47,333 nt of DNA from an uncultured Clostridium sp. (GCA_900548455.1 URKQ01000029.1:1-47333); one strand, 5' to 3'. Shown: positions 32,531 to 41,082, counted from the stretch's first letter. Notes: generated by a model from the sequence alone, not told the origin. Program-made: numbers and translations.

Positions 32531-34768
32531 ATGGAATATAAAAATTGCGGCAAAGAAGTTTCTCATAATGGAATAGAATTAAGTAAAGTTGATATATTAG
32601 GAAACGTTTGTGGTGAGTTTGTAGAATTTACTGTATGCTATGAATATAAAAATTGTGGAGCTAAAGACGTTAAGGGAGTTTATACTTTTCCAATACCAGA
32701 GGGAGCTATTATTTCAGGATTTGAAGTAAATATAGGTGGAAGAGTAATAAAAGGAAAAGTAGAAGATAAAAGAGAAATTGAAAAACATTATATTAACTTA
32801 GTCCAAGATGGAGAATATAAATTATCATTAGAAGAATTAGATAACGATATATTAAAGATGTCCATAGGTAATATATTAAAAGATGAAAAAGTGATAATTA
32901 AAATATCTTATATCGAGGAATTGTCCTATGAAAAATCTAAGTTAAAATTAGTTATTCCAAAAGTTGTATTACCTTATGAAGCAGAAAGTAATTTAAATAG
33001 TGAAGATAAAGAATACGATTTATTCTTAAATCTACTAGTTGAAACTTTTGAAGATACTGAGTTTATATGCAATACTCATAGCATTCATTTAGAAGAAGGA
33101 AAGAATAATTTATATAAGATTACGTTAAAGGGTAAAAATCAAAGATTAAATGAAAACATGATAATTTATCTAAAAGAAGATGTAAAAGAAACATGTGGTC
33201 TTGTATATGAAAATTACGAAGAAGATAATGGAATCATATACTTAAGGTTTTTACCAGATATAGAAGCAGATGTAGAGGAAGAAAAAAAGAATTATTTATT
33301 TTTAATAGATATTTCTGAGTCTATGGCTGGAAATAAGATAAAAGAAGCAAAGGCAGCGCTTCAACTTTGTCTTAGAAATCTTAGTGAAGGTGACACCTTT
33401 AACATAATTGCAATGGGCGATAGGTTAAAATATTTTTCATCTCAAAGAAAGATTGTCTTAGATGAAGAAACTTTAAAAGAAGCAACAGAATGGATAGAAG
33501 AGCTTTCTTGTGAAGAAGATGCACTTATTTTTGAAGGAATTAAGTATGCCCTTTCTGAGGAAGATAGAAATATAGAAACGAATATTATATTATTTACAGA
33601 TGATATAGTTGATGATGAAAAAGAAATTCTTGATTATGTAGAAGAAAAGTGTAATGAGAGTAGAATTTTTCCATTTGGTATAGATGCATCTGTTAATACG
33701 TATTTTATCAATAGAATTGCACGATTGACCTATGGAAAAGCTGAGTTTATAAACACCAAAGTAAGAATTGAAGATGTTGTTTTAAGACAATTTAATAGAA
33801 TTAAAGGCCTTCAACTTACTGATATAAGTATAGATTTTGGAACAATGGATGTAGAAAAGACATATCCAAGAACAATAGAATATATGTATGATGAAGAACC
33901 ATTTTCTATATTTGCAAGAGTTAATGGCAATTTAGAGGGGATTGTTACTTTAGAAGGAAAAGTTGGAAATAGAAGAATGCAACGAAGAATTGCTTTAACT
34001 AAAGTTGATCTTACTGAAAATGCTAATCTTGTAGAAAAGGTATGGTATAAAAAGAGAATTGAATCTCTTCAAAATAGAATTATCTATGAGCGTGGCGAAG
34101 TAAAAGAAGCTATGAGAGATAAGATAATACAGTTATCAACGGAGAGTGGATTAATCAGTGACGAAACTTCATTTATGCTCATCGAAGAGATATATGAACC
34201 GGTTCTTGGAGTAGTAGTAAGAAATTTCTTGCCTGTTAAGATTAATAATGAGGATGTAAGTAGTGATAATAAACAATACTATAGTGATAATCTTCAAGAA
34301 CTAGATGATATTGAAGCAGAAAAGATTGATAGAGAAGAAGTACTTAGAAAAATTGCTATGAAACAGTTGGTAAGTGGAGCTTATGGAGTTACGGAAGAAT
34401 CCTTTGAGGAAAAGCTTATTAATACTGCCAGAGCGATTCTTGTGTTTACAAAATCAGCTAAGTCTTTAGAAATATATAAGAACTTTATGTTAAAGGGAGT
34501 TAATTATATAATTGATAAGTGGAAGACTGTTAGTGATGATTTAGTAGTACTTGGAACAGTATATATTGCATTAAAATCCTATGAAGATAGAATAAACTTA
34601 AAAGATAATAGAAAAGCAAGTTTTACTTCAACTATCAATGAAATATATGAAATCCTTCAAGATAATAATATAGAGATTGATGAATTAGAAAGTAAAATTA
34701 TCAGTGATATTGAAGAAGAACAATACAAAAACCAATTTAACAAACTAATTTATAGTGCAGTTAAATAA
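32531..34768 (+). CDS. VIT and von Willebrand factor A domain protein
   Basis: A 745-residue protein. The N-terminal VIT-type domain (about 8-135) has the GVYTFPIPEGAIISGFEV pattern. A vWA domain (about 255-430) has the complete MIDAS start D260-I-S262-E-S264 and a later LFTDD. An acidic, helical C-terminal region of about 300 residues follows. The architecture resembles inter-alpha-trypsin inhibitor heavy chains, but no signal peptide or anchor is visible, so a cytoplasmic metal-dependent binding role is likely. GGGAGAG precedes the ATG. A terminator separates it from the SprT-like gene. Confidence 0.88.
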   Translation: MEYKNCGKEVSHNGIELSKVDILGNVCGEFVEFTVCYEYKNCGAKDVKGVYTFPIPEGAIISGFEVNIGGRVIKGKVEDKREIEKHYINLVQDGEYKLSLEELDNDILKMSIGNILKDEKVIIKISYIEELSYEKSKLKLVIPKVVLPYEAESNLNSEDKEYDLFLNLLVETFEDTEFICNTHSIHLEEGKNNLYKITLKGKNQRLNENMIIYLKEDVKETCGLVYENYEEDNGIIYLRFLPDIEADVEEEKKNYLFLIDISESMAGNKIKEAKAALQLCLRNLSEGDTFNIIAMGDRLKYFSSQRKIVLDEETLKEATEWIEELSCEEDALIFEGIKYALSEEDRNIETNIILFTDDIVDDEKEILDYVEEKCNESRIFPFGIDASVNTYFINRIARLTYGKAEFINTKVRIEDVVLRQFNRIKGLQLTDISIDFGTMDVEKTYPRTIEYMYDEEPFSIFARVNGNLEGIVTLEGKVGNRRMQRRIALTKVDLTENANLVEKVWYKKRIESLQNRIIYERGEVKEAMRDKIIQLSTESGLISDETSFMLIEEIYEPVLGVVVRNFLPVKINNEDVSSDNKQYYSDNLQELDDIEAEKIDREEVLRKIAMKQLVSGAYGVTEESFEEKLINTARAILVFTKSAKSLEIYKNFMLKGVNYIIDKWKTVSDDLVVLGTVYIALKSYEDRINLKDNRKASFTSTINEIYEILQDNNIEIDELESKIISDIEEEQYKNQFNKLIYSAVK

Positions 34769-34789
34769 GGTGAAGCATTACTGAAGGAG

Positions 34790-34817
34790 GGGATTCCTAT
34801 GGAATCCCTATTTTTTT
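34790..34817 (+). terminator. Terminator sharing sequence with the 38.8-39.1 kb elements
   Basis: GGGATTCC (34790-34797) and GGAATCCC (34801-34808) are followed by TATTTTTTT. Together with the upstream TACTGAAGGA, this is a near copy of the 3' block of the tandem elements (TACTGAAGGTAGAGATTCC at 39103-39121). Confidence 0.85.
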
Positions 34818-34829
34818 AGGAGTGGGTAG

Positions 34830-35552
34830 GTGAGAAATATTACTGGAATTGATAGCTATAATTTAATGAGAAAAAATTTAAAAGATAGATTTATAGTTGA
34901 AACTGATACTGATAATTTTAAAGATATAGGCGTTTTAACAGAAGATAATATTAAATATCTATTAAAGCTCTACAATGAGATTTTTTTAAGAAATTATTTT
35001 TCTTTGGATTTTATTAAAAGGATAAAGGTATCTTTATCTAATAGAATGACAAGCAGTGGTGGAAAAACTATATTCTTAAATAAAGGTGGAGCTAAGATAT
35101 ATGAAATAAGAATTAGCAGAGTTGTACTATCTAAGTTTATTCTAGATAATAAAGTAAAGATAGTTTGTGGTATAGAAGCAAGAGATATTTTAGAAGGCCT
35201 TATGCTTATATTAGAACATGAATTATGTCATGTCATAGAATTTAATAAGTATGGAAGATCTAGCTGTAAGCAAAAACAGTTTAAAGATATGGCTAATAGC
35301 ATATTTGGACATAAGTCAAGTTATCATGAAATTCTAAAAGATGATAGCAGTAAAAATACTAATAAGGATAAAATGACATTTAAAATAGGACAAACTGTTA
35401 AATTTGAATACAAAAACAAGATATATATGGGTCAAATATCCAATATAAATAAGAGAGCTACTATTATGGTTGAGGACAATAAAGGAAGTTATAGAGATAA
35501 AAATGGAAAACACTATAGCAAATGGTATGTTCCATTAACCAAAATAAAGTAG
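34830..35552 (+). CDS. SprT-like zinc metalloprotease domain protein
   Basis: A 240-residue protein. The central SprT-like domain has the HELCH motif (H130, E131, H134) and a following FKDMANSIFGH segment. The third zinc ligand, normally His in an SSHGxxF-type motif, appears replaced: the segment reads SSCKQKQF with C146. Cys could still bind zinc. A C-terminal module (about 176-240, beginning MTFKIGQTVKFEYKNK) resembles a small beta-barrel. The family includes DNA-protein crosslink proteases, but the bacterial members are poorly known. The start is GTG with AGGAG upstream, directly after the terminator of the preceding gene. Confidence 0.8.
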   Translation: MRNITGIDSYNLMRKNLKDRFIVETDTDNFKDIGVLTEDNIKYLLKLYNEIFLRNYFSLDFIKRIKVSLSNRMTSSGGKTIFLNKGGAKIYEIRISRVVLSKFILDNKVKIVCGIEARDILEGLMLILEHELCHVIEFNKYGRSSCKQKQFKDMANSIFGHKSSYHEILKDDSSKNTNKDKMTFKIGQTVKFEYKNKIYMGQISNINKRATIMVEDNKGSYRDKNGKHYSKWYVPLTKIK

Positions 35553-35584
35553 TAGAATTTTTGTGATTTAGGGGGAGTAGAAAT

Positions 35585-36214
35585 ATGATAAAAGGTATAT
35601 TGTTTGATTTAGATGGAACTATAGTTGATACAAATGAACTTATTATTCAATCTTTTACCTATGTTCTAAATGAGTATTTAGGTCTAAAAGTATCAAGACA
35701 GGAAATAATTAAAACCTTTGGAGCACCATTAATTGAGACAATGAGGCACTATGGTGGGGATAGAGCTGAGGAAATAACAAAAGTATATATTGATTATTCT
35801 CATGATATTCAAAGTAAATATATAAGAGCTTATGAACATGTGGAAGAAGGACTTATTAAACTTAAAAAAGCTGGGTTAAAGCTAGCTATTGTAACATCAA
35901 AGCGAAGGACTGTAGCTTTAAGTTGTATGAATGAATTTGATTTAGAGAAGTACTTTGATGTTATTGTTACACCAGAGGATACAAAAATACATAAACCAAA
36001 AGGAGAACCTGTATTAAAGGCTTGTGAGCTTTTAAAATTAAAGCCCGATGAAACTATAATGGTTGGTGATAGCCATAATGATATTTTATGTGGTAAAAAT
36101 GCAGGAGCACTTACTGCTCTTGTAAAATATACAGCTTTAGATTTAAAGGAGCTGTATGACTTAAAGCCAGACTATAGTATAGATAAAATAGAAGAACTAT
36201 TAAAAGTGGTATAA
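35585..36214 (+). CDS. HAD-superfamily phosphatase, PpaX-like
   Basis: A 209-residue hydrolase. Motif I is FDLDGTIVDT with nucleophile D8 and acid D10, motif II is IVTSK, motif III Lys is in KPKGEP, and motif IV is MVGDSHNDI. The helical cap is of the phosphoglycolate phosphatase/PpaX type, and the TNELII segment after motif I is typical of PpaX, a pyrophosphatase acting after HPr(Ser) dephosphorylation. Substrate assignment within the HAD family remains uncertain. GGGGGA precedes the ATG. Confidence 0.85.
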   Translation: MIKGILFDLDGTIVDTNELIIQSFTYVLNEYLGLKVSRQEIIKTFGAPLIETMRHYGGDRAEEITKVYIDYSHDIQSKYIRAYEHVEEGLIKLKKAGLKLAIVTSKRRTVALSCMNEFDLEKYFDVIVTPEDTKIHKPKGEPVLKACELLKLKPDETIMVGDSHNDILCGKNAGALTALVKYTALDLKELYDLKPDYSIDKIEELLKVV

Positions 36215-36221
36215 AATAAAT

Positions 36222-36260
36222 ATAGCCTTCAGATGAACTTTTCTTTCATCTGAAGGTTAT
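36222..36260. terminator. Bidirectional terminator, phosphatase / carboxypeptidase
   Basis: A 16-bp stem (36222-36237 with 36245-36260, including one G-U/A-C irregularity) around a 7-nt loop lies between two convergent stops, with A+T-rich flanks on both sides. Confidence 0.8.
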
Positions 36261-36265
36261 ATTAT

Positions 36266-37522
36266 TTATCTATAAAGTCTTCTTTTTTTGCGTCTTTTTC
36301 TTTTTTTGATTTTAGAAATAATAATAAATATTAAAGCAATAATAATTACTAATATAAGTACAGCTATTACATAGTATATAATATTACTTTTTAATATATC
36401 ATTTCTAGAAATAGTAGGATATATATCATAAGTTTTACTAAACCCTGAAACAGTTACAGTAGCTGATCCTATAGGTTTTTCAGAGTTCAAAGACCAGATT
36501 TTTATATCGTTTGTTGTATAATTAAATTCTGGTTCAATACCAGAGTTATATAATTCAACGTTGTCATGGATTGCAACTGGTATTTTTACTGTTTTTTTAG
36601 GTCCAATTAAAGGTATAATCTTATATTCTGCAGTTATTTCTGATATCTCTGTATTTGCAGCCATGTAAGTTTCTCTTGATGCAGAGAAGCCATAGTTAGC
36701 TAAGATTTCTGTATCAGCAAATACTTTTGTATCTTCAGGCATATCATATTCAGAATTTAAAACTACAACTGCTAATGTTCTTCCATCTCTTTCATATAAT
36801 GAGGCTAAGCATCTTCCAGACTTATCTGTATAACCAGTTTTTCCACCTACATTACCATTTACCCCAACTAGCTTGTTTCTGTTTTCAACTGTAGCTGTCA
36901 TACCTCCAACAGAACTAACTTCTGCAGTTTTTTTAGTTATAGTTTCTTTTACCCATTGGTTTTCATAAATTGCATTTAGAAGTAAAGTTAAATCATAAGC
37001 AGTAGTATAATGGTCATCTGTGTTATCATCAAGACCGTTTGGCGTAACAAAATGAGTGTTTGTCATGCCAAGAGCAGCTGCTTTTTCATTCATCATGTTT
37101 ACAAAGGTTTCAACATTTCCACCTACATTTTCAGCAACCATGTAAGCTATATCATTTCCTGAATACAGTAGAAGAATTTCCATGGTATCTTCACCTGTAA
37201 ATTTATCACCTGGGTTAACTGGGTGTACATTTAATCCATAAGAATATGGATCTTGAGCTAAAGCACCTTCAGAATATGTTAATAAATCTGTTTTAGTTTT
37301 GTTTTCTGCAAGTAGTAAGGCTGTCATAAGCTTTGTAATACTAGCAGGTTGTTTTAATTCATTCATGTTTTTAGAGTAAATTATTTCTTTTGTACTAACG
37401 TCCATAATTATTGCAGATGTTCCGATTATATCGGGTTCAGTTTCTGCAAAAACAGTACTAGAAAAGGTTAATGTCAGCACTAAAGTAAATAGTGCAAGTA
37501 ATGATAATAGTTTTCTTTTCAC
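36266..37522 (-). CDS. D-alanyl-D-alanine carboxypeptidase (S11, DacF-like)
   Basis: A 418-residue penicillin-binding protein. A signal peptide of about 26 residues (MKRKLLSL...VFA) precedes the catalytic domain with S61-I-T-K64, S121-G-N123 and K228-T-G. A C-terminal domain follows, then a transmembrane helix (about 380-402) and a strongly basic tail, an anchor instead of the usual amphipathic helix. It trims the terminal D-Ala from peptidoglycan pentapeptides outside the membrane. The start is GTG with GGAGAG upstream. It is close to vegetative PBP5 or sporulation DacF types, which cannot be separated here. Confidence 0.93.
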   Translation of the reverse strand: MKRKLLSLLALFTLVLTLTFSSTVFAETEPDIIGTSAIIMDVSTKEIIYSKNMNELKQPASITKLMTALLLAENKTKTDLLTYSEGALAQDPYSYGLNVHPVNPGDKFTGEDTMEILLLYSGNDIAYMVAENVGGNVETFVNMMNEKAAALGMTNTHFVTPNGLDDNTDDHYTTAYDLTLLLNAIYENQWVKETITKKTAEVSSVGGMTATVENRNKLVGVNGNVGGKTGYTDKSGRCLASLYERDGRTLAVVVLNSEYDMPEDTKVFADTEILANYGFSASRETYMAANTEISEITAEYKIIPLIGPKKTVKIPVAIHDNVELYNSGIEPEFNYTTNDIKIWSLNSEKPIGSATVTVSGFSKTYDIYPTISRNDILKSNIIYYVIAVLILVIIIALIFIIISKIKKRKRRKKRRLYR

Positions 37523-37692
37523 AAGTCATCTCTCCATTTACTAAAATTTAAAATCACTAAATCTAATTAAGTATATCATTTACTATATTTTTCAACAAGG
37601 ATATTAATAGATTTTTTCAAACATTAACATATATATTATGTATGCCTCATATAATACAGTAATAAAAGGGAATTTGGATGGTGGGTTTATAG

Positions 37693-38184
37693 ATGATAAA
37701 TAATGATAGGTTATTAGAGGTTCAAAGAGCTATGATTACATTAAGAAAATATGGTATTCATAGTATTATAGTAAATTTTAATGAGGAAGTTGTTAATTTT
37801 ATATTGTATCATATACAGGTAGGTACTAAGATATATTTTGATTCTTGTCCGGAAGTTGAAGCTTTGAGATGTAAGAGATCGGTAATAGAAAAGGGAGCTA
37901 CAGTAATAGTGATAGATGAAAATGAAGATATTGAAGAATTAAAAAATTATGATTTGAAAGAAAAGGTTGGTTATATATTTGTTGTGGGTAGTAATATGAT
38001 ATTTGATGATGAGAGAATGGATGAAATAAATAAATTGATGATTAGTTGTAATGATTCAACACGTTCAAAGTTAATTATTATAGATAAATTTTATGAACAT
38101 ATTAAAGAAAAACTTATAAGTAAAATTGAAAATATAAGACAGGATTATCCGATATACGACATTAGCGTAGTTTTTATTGCATAA
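37693..38184 (+). CDS. Small protein of unknown function, possibly LUD-like
   Basis: A 163-residue soluble alpha/beta protein without clear catalytic residues. The pattern ALRKYGIHSIIV-type helix and strand, then GTKIYFDSCPEV and VGYIFVVGSNMI, loosely follows the start of LUD (lactate utilisation) domains, but the family's later GTGNR segment is absent. I therefore leave the function open. The ATG at 37693 has only a weak GGTGGG upstream. The gene stands alone, divergent from the carboxypeptidase gene. Confidence 0.65.
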   Translation: MINNDRLLEVQRAMITLRKYGIHSIIVNFNEEVVNFILYHIQVGTKIYFDSCPEVEALRCKRSVIEKGATVIVIDENEDIEELKNYDLKEKVGYIFVVGSNMIFDDERMDEINKLMISCNDSTRSKLIIIDKFYEHIKEKLISKIENIRQDYPIYDISVVFIA

Positions 38185-38391
38185 AAGAATAAATTTAAAT
38201 TTTTAAATATATTTAATTAAACATAAATTATTCACATCTTTCTTATATCTTTAATTTAGCTAAATATATGTAAGCAATGAGTATAAAAGCTAAAAAAAGC
38301 AGTTTGAATATATATAAAACACTTTATTTTATGAAAATTCTAATTTATAATGTGAGTAACGATAATAGAATACGTAAAGTGAGGTGGGATT

Positions 38392-38604
38392 ATGTCCAAG
38401 TGTTCCTTTTTATCAACTTATGATGAGTATGTAGAATGTACCAAGGACTGTAGTCTTTACAATTGGCCTGAAAACAATAATAAATGTCCATTTACGGAAC
38501 TTAAATCTAAAGCAAATACATTTAATAAGATATATGATTACGATGCATATAAAGAAGATGATTCCTTGCCAATAGCTCTTCTATATAAAGAAGAATATGT
38601 TTAA
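38392..38604 (+). CDS. Small four-cysteine protein
   Basis: A 70-residue acidic protein, soluble, with Cys at 4, 16, 20 and 32 (C-x11-C-x3-C-x11-C), a symmetric spacing that suggests a zinc or iron-sulfur site or two disulfides. The second half is Tyr/Asp/Glu-rich. GAGGTGGG lies 4 nt before the ATG, supporting a real gene. It lies directly upstream of the tandem elements at 38.6-39.1 kb. I do not recognise the family. Confidence 0.72.
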   Translation: MSKCSFLSTYDEYVECTKDCSLYNWPENNNKCPFTELKSKANTFNKIYDYDAYKEDDSLPIALLYKEEYV

Positions 38605-38624
38605 AGTTAAAATTAATATATAAG

Positions 38625-38858
38625 CTTTAATGTGACAAAAAGTCAATTATCATCGCTCATTGGGGCTTCGAAGCTGACGCACATTAAGGATTATTAATAT
38701 AAGACGGCAGTGGAGATATGCTTTAGAATTTAAAGAGTATGAGCTCCTGCAGATACATTCACCTAGGATAATTGATCTTTTTTCTCGCATATAACTAATA
38801 CAAAAATTATAATAGGTAGTAGTAAAGGTAGAGATTCCTAAGGGAATCTCTATATTTA
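38625..38858 (+). ncRNA. Candidate structured element A (putative small RNA)
   Basis: Block 1 (38625-38666) starts CTTTAATGTGACAAAAA. Its first 10 nt pair with CACATTAAGG (38680-38689), closing a domain of about 65 nt that contains the palindrome GCTTCGAAGC (38665-38674). Block 2 is GAGCTCCTGCAGATA (38741-38755) followed by TTCACCT. Block 3 is CTAATACAAAAATTATAA (38795-38812). Block 4 is a terminator, TAGAGATTCC (38829-38838) with GGAATCTCTA (38843-38852) and an A+T-rich tail. A -10-like TATAAG immediately precedes it. The blocks, order and spacing are repeated in element B. That this is a transcribed RNA is inference. Confidence 0.5.
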
Positions 38859-38868
38859 TATAGCTATA

Positions 38869-39141
38869 CTTTAATGTGACAAAAACTGAATTATGGTCGC
38901 TCATTAGGGCGTTTTAAGTGAATAGTGGCAGAGTGAAAAGTGAAGAGTTAAGGATGGGATTCTTTCAGAATTCCTATTGCTTTTATAATAAGCTAAATTT
39001 GATATTAATAATTTCGAGCGGTCCTGTAGATAGTTCACTTGTAGTGGTATATTTTGCAATTTCAAAGTTTATCTAATATAAGAATTGTAACGTGTAAAGC
39101 GGTACTGAAGGTAGAGATTCCTACGGGAATCCCTATATTTT
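38869..39141 (+). ncRNA. Candidate structured element B (second tandem copy)
   Basis: It begins 10 nt after element A. Block 1 (38869-38910) matches A at 37 of 42 positions. Block 2 (39016-39040, GAGCGGTCCTGTAGATA then TTCACTT), block 3 (CTAATATAAGAATTGTAA at 39073-39090) and block 4 (terminator TAGAGATTCC 39112-39121 with GGAATCCCTA 39126-39135, then T-rich) follow in the same order. Block spacing (147, 57 and 39 nt) is close to A (116, 54 and 34). An extra hairpin-like insert (GGGATTC at 38955-38961) lies between blocks 1 and 2. A -10-like TATACT immediately precedes it. Confidence 0.5.
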
Positions 39142-39183
39142 TATTTTAGCAAAGTTTATGTAATGTAGAATTATAATAAAGTA

Positions 39184-39223
39184 ATGGCTGTTGGACTAAA
39201 TAATAGTCCAACAGCCATTTTTT
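39184..39223 (+). terminator. Strong Rho-independent terminator
   Basis: A perfect 15-bp stem (39184-39198 with 39204-39218) around a 5-nt loop is followed by six Ts on the + strand. It ends transcription from the tandem-element region, and by position may also serve the convergent HesB-like gene on the - strand. Confidence 0.85.
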
Positions 39224-39551
39224 AAGATTTATTACAGTTTGATTTTGAAGTAAATAATATAAGTGGATTATCTACTGTTTTTGCATATAAATTTCCGTTA
39301 GAGGATACAATTATTATTTCCTTAAATAACAGCTTTACATCTTCAGAATAAGCGATTAATAGACCATCAATATTATCTACTGAATATTTATTGTCAGTAG
39401 TATCAAGAACGATATCAATCTTTGATGATTTACAACAACTTGAATGAGATAAGCTTAAGTTTACACAATTATATTCACTATGAAATTTAAGTAAACCTAA
39501 TAGTGTATTGTATGCATCTGTGGAAATTTTAATTTTTAATTTATCACTCAT
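39222..39551 (-). CDS. HesB/IscA-fold-like small protein
   Basis: A 109-residue protein. Its opening KIKISTDAYNTLLGLLKF, the strand-Cys region SLSHSSCCKSSKIDIVL and the later IDGLLIAYSEDVKLLFKEI follow the plan of HesB-like iron-sulfur A-type proteins. Cys occur at 29, 39, 40 and 106; the classical C-terminal CxC is absent. A role in iron-sulfur or redox chemistry is thus only suggested. The ATG at 39551 is chosen because AAAGGATGA is well spaced; an ATG at 39560 sits against that site. It follows pncB after 52 nt on the same strand. Confidence 0.6.
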   Translation of the reverse strand: MSDKLKIKISTDAYNTLLGLLKFHSEYNCVNLSLSHSSCCKSSKIDIVLDTTDNKYSVDNIDGLLIAYSEDVKLLFKEIIIVSSNGNLYAKTVDNPLILFTSKSNCNKS

Positions 39552-39603
39552 AGAAATCATCCTTTTGAATTTTATTTTATCTTTTGTTTAAAGCATATAT
39601 TAT

Positions 39604-41082
39604 TTATTCTTCATAAATAGATGAGTATTCATGAAGAAGGGATTCTTTAAGATTCCAAAGATTTTTAGAAAGATCAACATAATATTGATGTGGGTTTTGT
39701 AATCTTTTAATTTCATCCCATAAGTTAGCTCTTTCAGAGAAACTATATTCTTTTATATCCATTACAGATGGACTATTATAGATACAGTTACCTGATTTAA
39801 AAATTTGAACCATAAGATTTTTAATTATATAGTTATTAATTTTTTTCTTTTTCCAAGTATAATTAGGATGGAATAGTTCTAAAGAACGATTTTCATCAAA
39901 TTTATCATCATGTAAAGATATTAAGTCAGCAATAGCTTTCTTACTTCTTTTATCATATATTCTATAAAGAGATTTAAAACCTGGATTTGTTATTTTTTCA
40001 ACGTTTTCACTAATCTTAATTTTAGGTATTATAGTATTATCTTTTTCAATGGCAACTAATTTATATACACCACCGAATACAGGCTCACTTTTGGCAGTGA
40101 TAAGTCTTTCACCAACACCAAAACTATCAATTTGTGCACCGTTATCTAAAACTGCTTTTATAATAAACTCATCAAGAGAATTAGAAATTGTTATTTTTAC
40201 ATCTTCATAACCTGCTTCATCCAGCATTTTTCTAACTTCTTTTGATAAATAAGCAATATCTCCACTATCTATTCTTATGCCTTTTGGTCTTTTTCCAAGT
40301 GGTTTTAAAACTTCATCAAAGACTTTAATAGCATTTGGAACTCCAGATTTTAGAACATTATAAGTATCAACCAACAAAACAGTATTGTCAGGATAAGTTT
40401 CAGCCCAGGCTTTAAAAGAATCATACTCTGTATCAAATAGTTGAACCCATGAATGAGCCATTGTACCTGTAACAGGAACATTAAATAACTCATCTGCCAT
40501 AGTACATGCAGTAGAACTGCATCCGCCAATTATTGCAGCTCTAGCGCCATAAAGAGCTCCATCATATCCTTGGGCACGTCTTGAACCAAATTCCATAACA
40601 GGTCTTCCGTTTGCAGCTTCACAAATTCTTGCAGCCTTAGTAGCTATTAAAGTTTGATGATTTATAGTAAGTAAAATCATAGTCTCAACAAACTGAGCTT
40701 GCATAATAGGACCTCTTACAGTTATTAAAGGTTCGCTTGGGAATACAGGTGTACCTTCTGGTATAGCCCATACATCACAGGTGAACTTGAAATTTTTTAA
40801 ATAAGTTAAAAAATCTTCACTAAATAAATTTTTGCTTCTTAAATATGTAATATCATCTTCTGTAAATTTTAAACCCTTTAAGTATTCAATAAGTTGTTCA
40901 ACACCAGCCATTATACAATAACCACCGTTATCAGGGACTCTTCTAAAAAACATATCAAAGTATGCTATAGTATCGTGAGCATTTTTACTAAGATACCCAT
41001 TAGCCATTGTTAATTCATAAAAGTCTACTAGCATTGTTAGATTTCTTTGATTTTTTATGTCAAATCCGTTGGTTATACCCAT
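39604..41082 (-). CDS. pncB: Nicotinate phosphoribosyltransferase
   Basis: A 492-residue enzyme that makes nicotinate mononucleotide from nicotinate and PRPP with ATP, for NAD salvage. Characteristic segments are LVDFYELTMANGYL near the start, FFRRVPDNGGY, MEFGSRRAQG, GTMAHSWVQLF with the likely phospho-accepting His, and GIRIDSGDIAYLSK, followed by GVGERL. Length matches the Firmicute type. GAGGAG precedes the ATG. No NiaR-type operator was recognised upstream. Confidence 0.94.
   Translation of the reverse strand: MGITNGFDIKNQRNLTMLVDFYELTMANGYLSKNAHDTIAYFDMFFRRVPDNGGYCIMAGVEQLIEYLKGLKFTEDDITYLRSKNLFSEDFLTYLKNFKFTCDVWAIPEGTPVFPSEPLITVRGPIMQAQFVETMILLTINHQTLIATKAARICEAANGRPVMEFGSRRAQGYDGALYGARAAIIGGCSSTACTMADELFNVPVTGTMAHSWVQLFDTEYDSFKAWAETYPDNTVLLVDTYNVLKSGVPNAIKVFDEVLKPLGKRPKGIRIDSGDIAYLSKEVRKMLDEAGYEDVKITISNSLDEFIIKAVLDNGAQIDSFGVGERLITAKSEPVFGGVYKLVAIEKDNTIIPKIKISENVEKITNPGFKSLYRIYDKRSKKAIADLISLHDDKFDENRSLELFHPNYTWKKKKINNYIIKNLMVQIFKSGNCIYNSPSVMDIKEYSFSERANLWDEIKRLQNPHQYYVDLSKNLWNLKESLLHEYSSIYEE

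Larger units (their letters stand above)
38605..39183. other. Gene-free region holding tandem structured elements
   Basis: About 580 bp with no supportable ORF, occupied by two diverged tandem copies of one element (listed separately). G+C is locally higher than in typical spacers of this window. Confidence 0.7.

Noticed and set aside
32531..35552. vWA plus SprT-like genes as a MoxR-vWA or ternary stress/defence cassette
   Set aside because: No MoxR ATPase or other partner is present, and a strong terminator separates the two genes.
38650..38904. 84-codon open frame on the - strand beginning MSDHNSVF
   Set aside because: It is generated by the repeated block 1 and runs across both tandem elements. 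The equivalent start in copy A stops after four codons, and there is no ribosome binding site.
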